Assembly (NCBI GenBank): GCA_964558295.1
Contig: CAZLDQ010000025.1
Span: forward strand, 1 to 38,938
Source of the DNA: JBDKTH01 sp964558295
GTDB taxonomy: Bacteria > Planctomycetota > Planctomycetia > Pirellulales > Thermoguttaceae
DNA: 38,938 nucleotides
Reading direction: 5' to 3'
A program made the translations under genes and the position numbers. The notes beneath the pieces are model-generated. The model saw only the letters and a list, made by a program, of their open reading frames with translations. It made no database searches and was not told the DNA's origin. Of this stretch, positions 27,571 through 34,580 are shown piece by piece; positions within the stretch are counted from its first letter, which is position 1, and each line of letters opens with the position of its first letter.

Positions 27571-29772
27571 ATGCGCGTGGAACGAGAAGTGTCTGCCCGG
27601 GCATTGGTCCAGCGACTGTGCCTGGGGATCGCGCTGACCGTTACGGCAGGTGCGGTGCAGGGTGAAGTGCGGATCGATGGCCGGAGTTTGGGACGTCTGC
27701 CAACCGGAACGCAGGTGCATGAGAGTGTCAAGCCCGAGGCGGACGGCGTGGCTATCGCGTTTTCCAAGGGAGGTATCACCCTTCCGACTGCGGGCCTTCT
27801 GACAGCCGGTACAGGCTCAATCGACGTGGAGTGCCAAATGCCCAACGTCTGGCCGGCCTCAGGCGATCGGGCCCTTTTTCATACGGCAGCGGCAGCCCAT
27901 GTCCATGTAACCTTGTTCTTCCGCGATGGCGTGCTCTTGGCCGTGTATAAGGGAGGAAAGGACCACTTTTCCTCGATCCACTGCACCGAGACGGGCAAAT
28001 GGCAGCCGGGTAGTTGGCACCGGGTGCAGTTCGGTTGGCAGGCCGTGGGGGAGACGGACGTGGAGTTCCTGCTTCTGGTTGACGGCCGACTGGCCGGCAC
28101 GGCAACCGGCTGGCGAATCGCCACCTGGCCGGCCACCTGCGAAGTGGGCGTGCGCAGTCGCGGCACTCCTTGGCAGGGACTGCTCCGCAATATCGTCCTG
28201 TCGACCAAGCCAATCGCAATCCCCGGTCTCGCGCCGGGCCAACGCACGATCACGATCCAAGCGGATCGGCCAATCGGCGAGTGCTACCCCTTTTGGACGG
28301 TGGCCAACTGCAACAAGCCGCAGCAGTTTCTTGCGTCCCATTACGTCCAAGGGATCGCCAAATCGCAGCCGTTTATCAGGCAGATCAACTTGGTGTATCT
28401 GCTCGGCGGACGCTACCCGGACCAAAATACGTTCTTTCAGGGGCTCGCGCCGGACGGGCAGATTCGCGCGAACTTCGACGGTATGATCACTCAGCTCAAG
28501 GCGGTCAACGAGGGCGGTTTCCGCCCGTGGATCGTACTGGACAACGTCCCGTACAACATGAGCGACCCGCCACAGGAAAACACTTACGGCAACACGGCCC
28601 CGCCCAAAGACGAACGGGTTTGGGGACAGTACGTCGAGGCAGCCGTGCGGGCAATGGTCGAGGCCTTTGGGCCCAAGAAGGTGGCCGAGTGGTGGTTCCG
28701 CGTGGGCACCGAGCCGGATCTCACGCCCGGGCATTGGTCGGGCACCAAGGAACAATACTTGGCCCATTATGACCACACCGTCGCGGCCGTGCGACGCGTA
28801 TTACCGGAGGCCAAGATCGGACCGGGTAACATCCTCAATCCGGCCGGCGGCGAATTCGGCACAGCCACTCGCCGGCAGTGGGGACTCGATATCATCGACC
28901 ACGCGGCCAGGGGAACCAACGCGGTAACCGGAGGGCAAGGTACTCCCATGGATTGGTTCTCCTGCTCCTGGTATGGCCGCGTCGGACAGCCGCTTTCAGT
29001 CTTCGATGACGCGATCGGAGCAATCCGCCATCGGCTCGCTCGGTACCCACAGTTTGCCGGCCTGCCAGTGATCGTCGGCGAGTTTGCCGTACTGCACGAC
29101 GAGAGCGGTCGGCGGCTTTGGGGGGGCGATACGACCGAATGGGCGGCCAGTTTCTACGCCGCCCTGGCTCGACGCGTATACACCCATCAGGTCCAACACG
29201 TCTACGAATGGGCCCAGACGACCTCGGGCGTGCCACATCCGAGGACACAAGTTATTGCCATGCTCGATCAGATGAGCGGCGGCAAACGCTTGGCGGTTGA
29301 CGTGAAGGCCACCTCAGAGGCTGACTGCGGGGCAATCGCCGTGCGCAAGGGAGATGACCTGTTCGCACTGGTCTACAACCACCGTGAGCTGCGACGTCCC
29401 AAGGTAAACGAGACCGTAAAGTTGGTCTTCCAGGACCCACGCATGCAAGCCGAAGCCACCAAGTGGACGCTTTCGGAGTGGCAGATCGATGCCAAGCATG
29501 CTTCCTGGGCATATGCGTTTGAGGCGGATTGCGAGGCGGCCGGAGTGCACCCGCTGCCCACGGCGGGACGCTACGAGGGGGCAATTCAGCGGCTGTACGG
29601 AGAGCCGGGCATCCCAGTCTTCTTCAAGAATCGCGAGAGATATGCTCGGTTGGCCGCCATACCGAAAACCCGGGAAGCCGTGCCGGTTGCTGTGTCCAAC
29701 GGGCAAGTGGCCCTCGATTTCGAGATGGAAGGGCATAGCGTCCGGTTGATCCGGCTCTCGCCTACCCCGTAA
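27571..29772 (+). CDS. Secreted GH39-like glycosidase with N-terminal LamG/concanavalin-like domain
   Basis: 733 residues with a signal peptide (LVQRLCLGIALTVTAGAVQG). AAGGAATGGAG precedes the ATG. Residues 40-210 form a concanavalin-A-like sandwich (SIDVECQMPNVWPASGDRAL, then RGTPWQGLLRNIVLS). Residues 215-560 form a clan GH-A barrel: Glu381 in RVGTEPDLTPGHW is the probable acid/base, and Glu504 in VIVGEFAVLHDE is the probable nucleophile, about 120 residues apart as expected for GH39 beta-xylosidase/iduronidase relatives. A beta-sandwich closes the protein. It would hydrolyse glycosidic bonds outside the cytoplasm; the substrate is unknown. The spacing of both acids makes an active enzyme likely. 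Confidence 0.75.
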   Translation: MRVEREVSARALVQRLCLGIALTVTAGAVQGEVRIDGRSLGRLPTGTQVHESVKPEADGVAIAFSKGGITLPTAGLLTAGTGSIDVECQMPNVWPASGDRALFHTAAAAHVHVTLFFRDGVLLAVYKGGKDHFSSIHCTETGKWQPGSWHRVQFGWQAVGETDVEFLLLVDGRLAGTATGWRIATWPATCEVGVRSRGTPWQGLLRNIVLSTKPIAIPGLAPGQRTITIQADRPIGECYPFWTVANCNKPQQFLASHYVQGIAKSQPFIRQINLVYLLGGRYPDQNTFFQGLAPDGQIRANFDGMITQLKAVNEGGFRPWIVLDNVPYNMSDPPQENTYGNTAPPKDERVWGQYVEAAVRAMVEAFGPKKVAEWWFRVGTEPDLTPGHWSGTKEQYLAHYDHTVAAVRRVLPEAKIGPGNILNPAGGEFGTATRRQWGLDIIDHAARGTNAVTGGQGTPMDWFSCSWYGRVGQPLSVFDDAIGAIRHRLARYPQFAGLPVIVGEFAVLHDESGRRLWGGDTTEWAASFYAALARRVYTHQVQHVYEWAQTTSGVPHPRTQVIAMLDQMSGGKRLAVDVKATSEADCGAIAVRKGDDLFALVYNHRELRRPKVNETVKLVFQDPRMQAEATKWTLSEWQIDAKHASWAYAFEADCEAAGVHPLPTAGRYEGAIQRLYGEPGIPVFFKNRERYARLAAIPKTREAVPVAVSNGQVALDFEMEGHSVRLIRLSPTP

Positions 29773-30009
29773 TCCCCAGCCAAACGGCATTTCCTCCGTA
29801 GCCTTCCCAGGTTGGCAAGGAACCTTCAAGCTCGCGATGGGTTACAGCCGAATATGCAGGAAGAACATGCCCTGCACAGTCCAAAGGGGCATGCAGGCAA
29901 TAAGCCGGGCAGACTGCGTAAAGTGCACCGTTCCCGGCAGCTTTTCACTTGCCGATCATGCCTCGTGCCGCGAGCTGCATCCTGTCAACACCCTTGGGGA
30001 GTCTGGAAC

Positions 30010-31116
30010 ATGGCAAGCGGTCGGGCAACGTGGGCGGTCCTCTCCCAAACGTTACGGCGACGCACGCGCACCACTTGGGTTGTTGTGGCGGTCGTTCTGT
30101 TCCACGGGGTAGCTCTATTGGCCCAGGAGGCTGGTACAGCCCCAACCGCTGGCACACCAGGGTCGGCGTTCAACGGATTGTGGCAAAACTATCCGCAGGA
30201 GAACGCCCCCTTTGAACCAGACGTGGCGAGTCAGCCGCAGACGAGAAACTGGACGATCGACTACCGCACCCGCTGGGTCTGCCAAAGCCGGACGAGTTAT
30301 GAATTCGGGACTCCCGAGCCGCCGCCCGACGGCTGGGCTCCGCTGAGCCGGCTCTGCTTCCCGTTGGATTCGATGTGGCATGGTCTGGATGTCGGGATCG
30401 ATCGGCCCACTTGGGATCTGCACTTCTCGTGGCTGACGCCCGTGGATCGGGGCATCGACGGCCAGATGGAAGACTACGACTGGACAATCCAGGGGCAAAA
30501 TTTCACCGACTTGGGACTCACCGACGAGCGGTGGATCGACGGTCAAATGCTCGACGTTGGCGTCAATTTCTTGCTGTGGAACGACCTGTTTGGCTGGCCG
30601 GTCGACCTCTGGGGCACGGGCGGTTTTCGCTGGCAACGGTTCAACCTGATGTGCTACGATCTGGCCCAAGTGAAATGGGACGATGAGTGGCTATCGCCCC
30701 CATACACGGTAGCCGGAAATGTGATCTCCTTCAAGCAGGAATATTCCATGGGCTACCTGGGCGGCCAACTCCGCACCCAGCTCTTCCCCATGGCAAGGAG
30801 GCCGATTCGTCTGGTATTTCAAGGAGACTGGGCCGCGACCAGTGCCCGCAACATCGATCACCATCTGTTGCGTGAGGGGGACCGCTATACGATCGAAAAG
30901 ACTCATGGTTCTGCCTGGCACTTGGGGCTAACCGCCGATATGGCCGTCACACGTCGCCTGGAAATGGGCGTGGCGGTCGATTATCTCCAGATCAACACAC
31001 GGGGAACGCACCGGTTGCTAAATGAGCCGATGGCCCAAGACTACACTTGGGACAATGGGGTGCGAGTTTGGTCGGCTCAAACGTGGTTGACGGCCTTTGC
31101 CCGCCTCCGCTTCTAG
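30010..31116 (+). CDS. Omptin-family outer-membrane protease
   Basis: 368 residues from ATG 30010 (GGGGAG 8 bases upstream); the frame is open 66 codons earlier but without protein character. The signal peptide has a basic start and hydrophobic core (TTWVVVAVVLFHGVALLA). The protein ends in FARLRF, an outer-membrane barrel signal with terminal Phe. It lines up by eye with E. coli OmpT: MEDYDW (Asp155, Asp157) matches OmpT MQDQDW with Asp83/Asp85. ISFKQEYSMGYLGGQLR matches the OmpT GYKQRFKMPYIG strand. IDHHLL (Asp283, His285) matches the OmpT Asp210-x-His212 pair. All four catalytic positions are present. Omptins cleave peptides between basic residues at the cell surface and are best known from Gammaproteobacteria. 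It is transcribed before, but separately from, the Fur-box promoter. Confidence 0.78.
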   Translation: MASGRATWAVLSQTLRRRTRTTWVVVAVVLFHGVALLAQEAGTAPTAGTPGSAFNGLWQNYPQENAPFEPDVASQPQTRNWTIDYRTRWVCQSRTSYEFGTPEPPPDGWAPLSRLCFPLDSMWHGLDVGIDRPTWDLHFSWLTPVDRGIDGQMEDYDWTIQGQNFTDLGLTDERWIDGQMLDVGVNFLLWNDLFGWPVDLWGTGGFRWQRFNLMCYDLAQVKWDDEWLSPPYTVAGNVISFKQEYSMGYLGGQLRTQLFPMARRPIRLVFQGDWAATSARNIDHHLLREGDRYTIEKTHGSAWHLGLTADMAVTRRLEMGVAVDYLQINTRGTHRLLNEPMAQDYTWDNGVRVWSAQTWLTAFARLRF

Positions 31117-31184
31117 TCGCATCAGGGCAGCCCCCCGTGCGAACGAAGATCGGTAGAAAATCGCCGTTTTCTTGGCCGCACCTC

Positions 31185-31213
31185 TTGATAATGAGAGTCA
31201 ATCTCAGTATATT
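31185..31213 (+). promoter_or_regulatory. Sigma70-type promoter overlapped by a Fur-box-like operator
   Basis: TTGATA (31185-31190) and TATATT (31208-31213) are separated by exactly 17 bp. Within them GATAATGAGAGTCAATCTC (31187-31205) matches the E. coli Fur consensus at 15 of 19 positions. A/T tracts at 31155-31172 could act as an upstream element. Fur bound here would block RNA polymerase when iron is replete, so the following operon should be switched on under iron limitation. The box is by eye only. Confidence 0.65.
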
Positions 31214-31248
31214 TGAGCACACTGACTGGAACCGAAAGGTTCCGCTCA
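31214..31248 (+). promoter_or_regulatory. Leader hairpin with GAAA tetraloop at the predicted 5' end
   Basis: GGAACC-GAAA-GGTTCC (31228-31243) is a perfect 6-bp stem with a GAAA tetraloop. It is enclosed by TGAGC (31214-31218) pairing with GCTCA (31244-31248), with a 9-nt bulge on the 5' side. The hairpin would lie at the very start of the transcript from the Fur-box promoter and might stabilise it. Confidence 0.45.
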
Positions 31249-31551
31249 GGCACCTTTCCGAGTCTGCGCAGACGGCATTCCGAGTCGCGTGCGGGCTCGA
31301 CAGCCAGCCATGTCGTTGGTTCCTCACGAACCTGACGTTGCCAGCCATCTAGCCAATTCGTCTCTCGGCCACTCCAGCTCCGCTTTACGATCCGGGTTCT
31401 CCCGACATCGTCCGGTGGATACTGCGCCCTGTCGGTCCTCGTTCCCGTTTCAAGTCAAGGGAATTCGGCAACTCAGGCGAGTGGCGTTCTATCGAAGCGA
31501 GACGTTAGGTTTGCGCGGAAAGTGATATGCGGTGAGCCAGCTAGTTGGAGC

Positions 31552-31627
31552 GAACCCTGGATGGGTTCCTCTCTCGCGAGCCAACCGTCAGAGAATGGCT
31601 TGGTGTGACAACCGAGTGTCGGTTGTC
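31552..31627 (+). promoter_or_regulatory. Two hairpins just before the DUF1559 ribosome-binding site
   Basis: GAACCC-TGGAT-GGGTTC (31552-31568) and GACAACCGA-GTG-TCGGTTGTC (31607-31627) are perfect 6-bp and 9-bp stems. The second ends 13 bases before the AGAGGA ribosome-binding site. No T-run follows either one, so they look more like leader regulation or mRNA stabilisation than termination. Confidence 0.45.
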
Positions 31628-31655
31628 TGGTTCTAACGTGAGAGGAATCGAAGAG

Positions 31656-32660
31656 ATGTGTCGAACACGACATGCGTTTACCTTGGTTGAACTGCTCGTA
31701 GTGATCGCAATTATTGGAATCCTGATCGCCTTGTTGCTACCCGCCGTCCAAGCGGCCCGGGAAGCCGCACGGCGGATCAGTTGTACGAACCATCTCAAGC
31801 AAATGGGACTGGCATTGCACAACTACCACTCGTCGTACAATTGTTTCCCCGGACTAGGAGCCACGACGGCCACCAGCTTCTCTGTACAGGCGAAGTTACT
31901 GCCGTTCGTCGAACAGCAGAACCTGCAGAATCTGATCGATTTCCAGCAGGCGTTGTACCTTGGAACCAGCCACAGCCAGACGTTGAATCCGGCCCAAGCC
32001 ACGGCCGCCAAGACGGTTCTTCCCTTGCTTCGCTGTCCAAGCGACGGGGCCGAGGATCTTTATGAAGAGAAGGCCGGCGAATGGCTGGCCGGGGGCAACT
32101 ACATGGTCTGCGGCGGCTCGGGGACTGGGACCAACTATGATCTGCGGTATGCAAGCGACGGGATGTTCTACTACGGGTCCGCCCGCGGGTTTCGCGAGAT
32201 GACCGACGGGACGAGTAATACACTGGTGATGGGCGAAGCGCTGCTTGGACCACGGGAGACGATAACGGGATCGCTTCCCTCGACGCGGGACGCTCAGCGG
32301 CTGATCGGCACGTTTTCGGCGTCGCCCAATTCGGGGGCCCCCGGGCTGTCGGGGATCGCAAATCCCGATCTGGCCTCTCTGGCGGCTAGTTGCACGAAAT
32401 GGACCGGCAACCGGGGCTTTGGCTGGATCGTCGGTAAGCCGCAGGCCTCGACCTTCTCGGCCTATCTGGCCCCCAACAGCCCCGTACCGAACATGAACTC
32501 GATGGGCATCGGCTTCTATGCCGCACGGAGCAACCATCCCGGCGGCGTCAACGTCGCGTTGGGCGACGGGAGCGTCCGTTTCGTCGGCGATACGGTGAAC
32601 CTGGAAGCTTGGCGTTCGCTGAGCACCTGTTCTGGCGGCGAAGTAGTCGGTGAGTTTTAG
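31656..32660 (+). CDS. DUF1559 protein with prepilin-type N-terminus
   Basis: 334 residues from ATG 31656, with AGAGGA 9 bases upstream; an upstream in-frame ATG at 31545 is ignored. The N-terminus is a type IV prepilin signal: a short basic leader (MCRTRHA), then FTLVELLVVIAIIGILIALL with the conserved Glu at mature position 5. The residue before Phe is Ala where Gly is more usual. LKQMGLALHNYHSSYNCFPG and the end motif NHPGGVNVALGDGSVRFVGD are hallmarks of DUF1559, a family expanded to dozens of copies per planctomycete genome and probably surface or pseudopilus proteins. It is the first gene after the Fur-box promoter and lies 34 bp before the membrane protein gene, so it is likely part of the operon. 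Confidence 0.92.
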   Translation: MCRTRHAFTLVELLVVIAIIGILIALLLPAVQAAREAARRISCTNHLKQMGLALHNYHSSYNCFPGLGATTATSFSVQAKLLPFVEQQNLQNLIDFQQALYLGTSHSQTLNPAQATAAKTVLPLLRCPSDGAEDLYEEKAGEWLAGGNYMVCGGSGTGTNYDLRYASDGMFYYGSARGFREMTDGTSNTLVMGEALLGPRETITGSLPSTRDAQRLIGTFSASPNSGAPGLSGIANPDLASLAASCTKWTGNRGFGWIVGKPQASTFSAYLAPNSPVPNMNSMGIGFYAARSNHPGGVNVALGDGSVRFVGDTVNLEAWRSLSTCSGGEVVGEF

Positions 32661-32694
32661 TCCCGTAGCAGCCCTTCCGGCAAAGAGGTCCCAT

Positions 32695-33486
32695 ATGACC
32701 ACCAACCCGTCCCAATGGCTCCCCGCACTTGTCGATCCCAACCAACGTGCCATCAGCCTGTTGCTGATGACGATGGCAGCCGTAGCGGCGATTCATGCCA
32801 TCGTGGGGCTGGCCATGCAGCGCCGCTGGTACAGAATCCTCCTGGCCTTTATGGGTTACACGTTGACCGGATTTCTGGTCAATCCGGTGGCTGACGCCAA
32901 TACGCCTGGCGACCTGCTGCGTTTGATTAGCACGCCAAACGGCCTAGCCACGGCCAGCATGCTGCAGGCCGTGCTCTTGGCCCTGATGCTGTACTTCACC
33001 GCGAGGCAAGCGACGCCCAGCCCAAGCCGCTGGTCGGCATTCGGGCTGGGCATTGTCCAAACGGTGCCCGCCGTACCGGTGGTGCTGCTGATGCTCCTGG
33101 TCGAACAGTTGCGGCTGGCCGAATTGGTTGGCAAACGGCCGGAGACGGTCGGCTGGGAGATCGGCTTGGCTACCGGAGGGCTCGTGGCCATTGGTTCACT
33201 TCTGGTCATGCTCCTTCCGCCGCGATGGCTGCGTGAAGGCTATGTGTGGCTAAGCGTCGGGCTGCTCCTGACGTGTATGTTGTTGTCGGCGATCCCGTCG
33301 CCAATGCCTCGGCCGCTTGGGGAAGTCGATACCACGGCCCTCGTCACGTTGGGGCCCATCCTGCTCATCGCCGGGCTGGTTGTAGGGCTTGGTTGGCACT
33401 GGCGATCTGTTTCCTCTTACTTCAAGCATGCGGTCCGAACGCTATGGCCAGCGCACAGGACTGCGAATTCCCCTTTGGAGAACTGA
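32695..33486 (+). CDS. Polytopic membrane protein in HmuT-like position
   Basis: 263 residues. ATG 32695 has AAGAGG 6 bases upstream. About seven hydrophobic helices run through the whole length (e.g. RAISLLLMTMAAVAAIHAIV, then VPVVLLMLLVEQLRLAEL, then LVTLGPILLIAGLVVGLGW), with a short basic cytoplasmic-type tail. I do not recognise a named domain. Its place directly before the ExbB-like, DUF2149 and CobN-like genes, with a 2-bp gap to the first, matches the small membrane protein (HmuT) that accompanies HmuU, HmuV and HmuS in Bacteroidota haem operons. That match rests on gene context, not on sequence. Confidence 0.75.
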   Translation: MTTNPSQWLPALVDPNQRAISLLLMTMAAVAAIHAIVGLAMQRRWYRILLAFMGYTLTGFLVNPVADANTPGDLLRLISTPNGLATASMLQAVLLALMLYFTARQATPSPSRWSAFGLGIVQTVPAVPVVLLMLLVEQLRLAELVGKRPETVGWEIGLATGGLVAIGSLLVMLLPPRWLREGYVWLSVGLLLTCMLLSAIPSPMPRPLGEVDTTALVTLGPILLIAGLVVGLGWHWRSVSSYFKHAVRTLWPAHRTANSPLEN

Positions 33487-33488
33487 CG

Positions 33489-34190
33489 ATGGGACTATTG
33501 ACAAACATCTTTCACCTGATTTCCACGGCGCTGCTGATCCCGACGATGCTCCTCCTGCTCTGGTGCCTGTTCCGGGCGCTGCTCTTCGTGGGACAGGTGA
33601 TCCGGGAGTCGGTGGAACGGGCGAGAACAGGCAAGGCCCTTACGCGGTTTTCCGCGGCCCTCGATGCGATGAGCCCACCGCCGGCATTGCCGACGACCGG
33701 ATCGATTCTCGTCGAGACGCTCACGCGGGCCCTGCGAGCCGAAGATGACCTGCTGCTTGTGGAACGGCTGGTGCGCGAAGCCGAACTGGCCTGGGACCGC
33801 CAACTGGAACCGCTGCGCAACCTGGTCCGGCTTGGTCCCATGTTCGGGTTGATGGGGACCTTGATCCCACTCGGGCCCGCGCTGATGGGACTTGCCGCCG
33901 GCGATCTGCAGACAATGGCTTCCAATCTGATTGTGGCCTTCGCAACGACCGTCGTAGGCCTGGTGTCGGCGGGAATCGCCCTGGTGCTCCTCAGCATCAA
34001 AAGGGCTTGGTATCGTAACGATGCACTGTTCGTGGAGTACGCCACACGGCGGCTGCCCCAGGTGCAGACGCGTCAAGGGCTTTCCCCCGCCCGAACGGAA
34101 AACGGGGAAGACGATTCGGTGTCTTGCGGCGAGTGCGTTTGCTCCTGCCGCAACCATGAGAAGGAGGCTCACCATGCACCGATGGTCTAA
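33489..34190 (+). CDS. MotA/TolQ/ExbB-type proton channel (HmuU-like)
   Basis: 233 residues; GGAG lies 7 bases before ATG 33489, which begins 2 bp after the previous stop. An N-terminal helix (HLISTALLIPTMLLLLWCLF) is followed by a cytoplasmic loop, then the diagnostic MotA/TolQ/ExbB segment RLGPMFGLMGTLIPLGPALM and a further helix pair (LIVAFATTVVGLVSAGIALV). The C-terminal tail contains four clustered Cys (CGECVCSC), unusual for the family and a possible metal or redox site. ExbB-like proteins turn proton flow into mechanical work on a partner protein. Here the partner is probably the DUF2149 protein encoded by the overlapping next gene (17 bp overlap). Confidence 0.88.
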   Translation: MGLLTNIFHLISTALLIPTMLLLLWCLFRALLFVGQVIRESVERARTGKALTRFSAALDAMSPPPALPTTGSILVETLTRALRAEDDLLLVERLVREAELAWDRQLEPLRNLVRLGPMFGLMGTLIPLGPALMGLAAGDLQTMASNLIVAFATTVVGLVSAGIALVLLSIKRAWYRNDALFVEYATRRLPQVQTRQGLSPARTENGEDDSVSCGECVCSCRNHEKEAHHAPMV

Positions 34191-34560
34191 CCGTTCCGGC
34201 ACCCTGCGCGCTCCCGCATTTGCGGAAGAGGACGACTCGCTCAATCCGCTTTCAGGCGTGGCCAATCTGTTCGATGTCGCCATGGTCTTTGCCTTGGCAT
34301 TGATGGTCGCGTTGGTCGCTTATCTTCGTGTGCCGGCCCTGCTCCAGCAGAAGGACTTTACCGTCATCACCAACCCCGGCCAGGCGGATATGGAAATCAT
34401 TGTCAAGGAGGGCAAGGAGATCACGCACTACGAAGCGACCGATGCGACCGGCGCCGGCCGCGGCCAACTCTTAGGGCAGGCCTATCGGTTGCCCGATGGC
34501 CGGGTTGTCTATGTCCCTGCCCAAAAGGACCGCAAAGCAGAATCCACGCCCGAGAAATGA
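34174..34560 (+). CDS. DUF2149 protein, ExbD-like partner (HmuV-like)
   Basis: 128 residues. ATG 34174 has AAGGAGG 6 bases upstream, inside the end of the previous gene. EEDDSLNPLSGVANLFDVAM followed by one membrane helix (VFALALMVALVAYLRV) is the family hallmark, and the rest is a small periplasmic-type domain (DMEIIVKEGKEITHYEA). The layout, one N-terminal helix with an acidic Asp at its start and a periplasmic domain, resembles ExbD/TolR. DUF2149 genes are known next to CobN-like and MotA/TolQ/ExbB genes in Bacteroidota and methanogens. It probably completes the proton-driven motor for the CobN-like protein. Confidence 0.85.
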   Translation: MHRWSNRSGTLRAPAFAEEDDSLNPLSGVANLFDVAMVFALALMVALVAYLRVPALLQQKDFTVITNPGQADMEIIVKEGKEITHYEATDATGAGRGQLLGQAYRLPDGRVVYVPAQKDRKAESTPEK

Positions 34561-34580
34561 TTCCCGACGGAGCCTGTTCG

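Larger units (their letters stand above)
31117..31655 (+). other. Promoter and structured leader of the iron-type operon
   Basis: About 540 bp between the omptin gene and the DUF1559 gene. It contains an AGAAAA-N6-TTTTCT inverted repeat (31155-31172), a promoter with overlapping Fur box (31185-31213) and at least three hairpins in the predicted leader. Open frames in the leader lack ribosome-binding sites and coding character. Confidence 0.6.

Noticed and set aside
31117..31142. Terminator for the omptin gene (TCGCA/TGCGA inverted repeat)
   Set aside because: The stem is only 5 bp around a 16-nt loop and has no T-run after it.
31289..31525. 78-codon frame in the leader of the iron-type operon
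   Set aside because: There is no ribosome-binding site and the composition is unlike a protein. The region is better explained as a structured leader.
31214..31655. Cobalamin riboswitch in the leader of the CobN-like operon
   Set aside because: The expected GCCACTG box and surrounding layout were not found; only GGCCACTCC near 31367 is similar. The Fur box is the better-supported control element.
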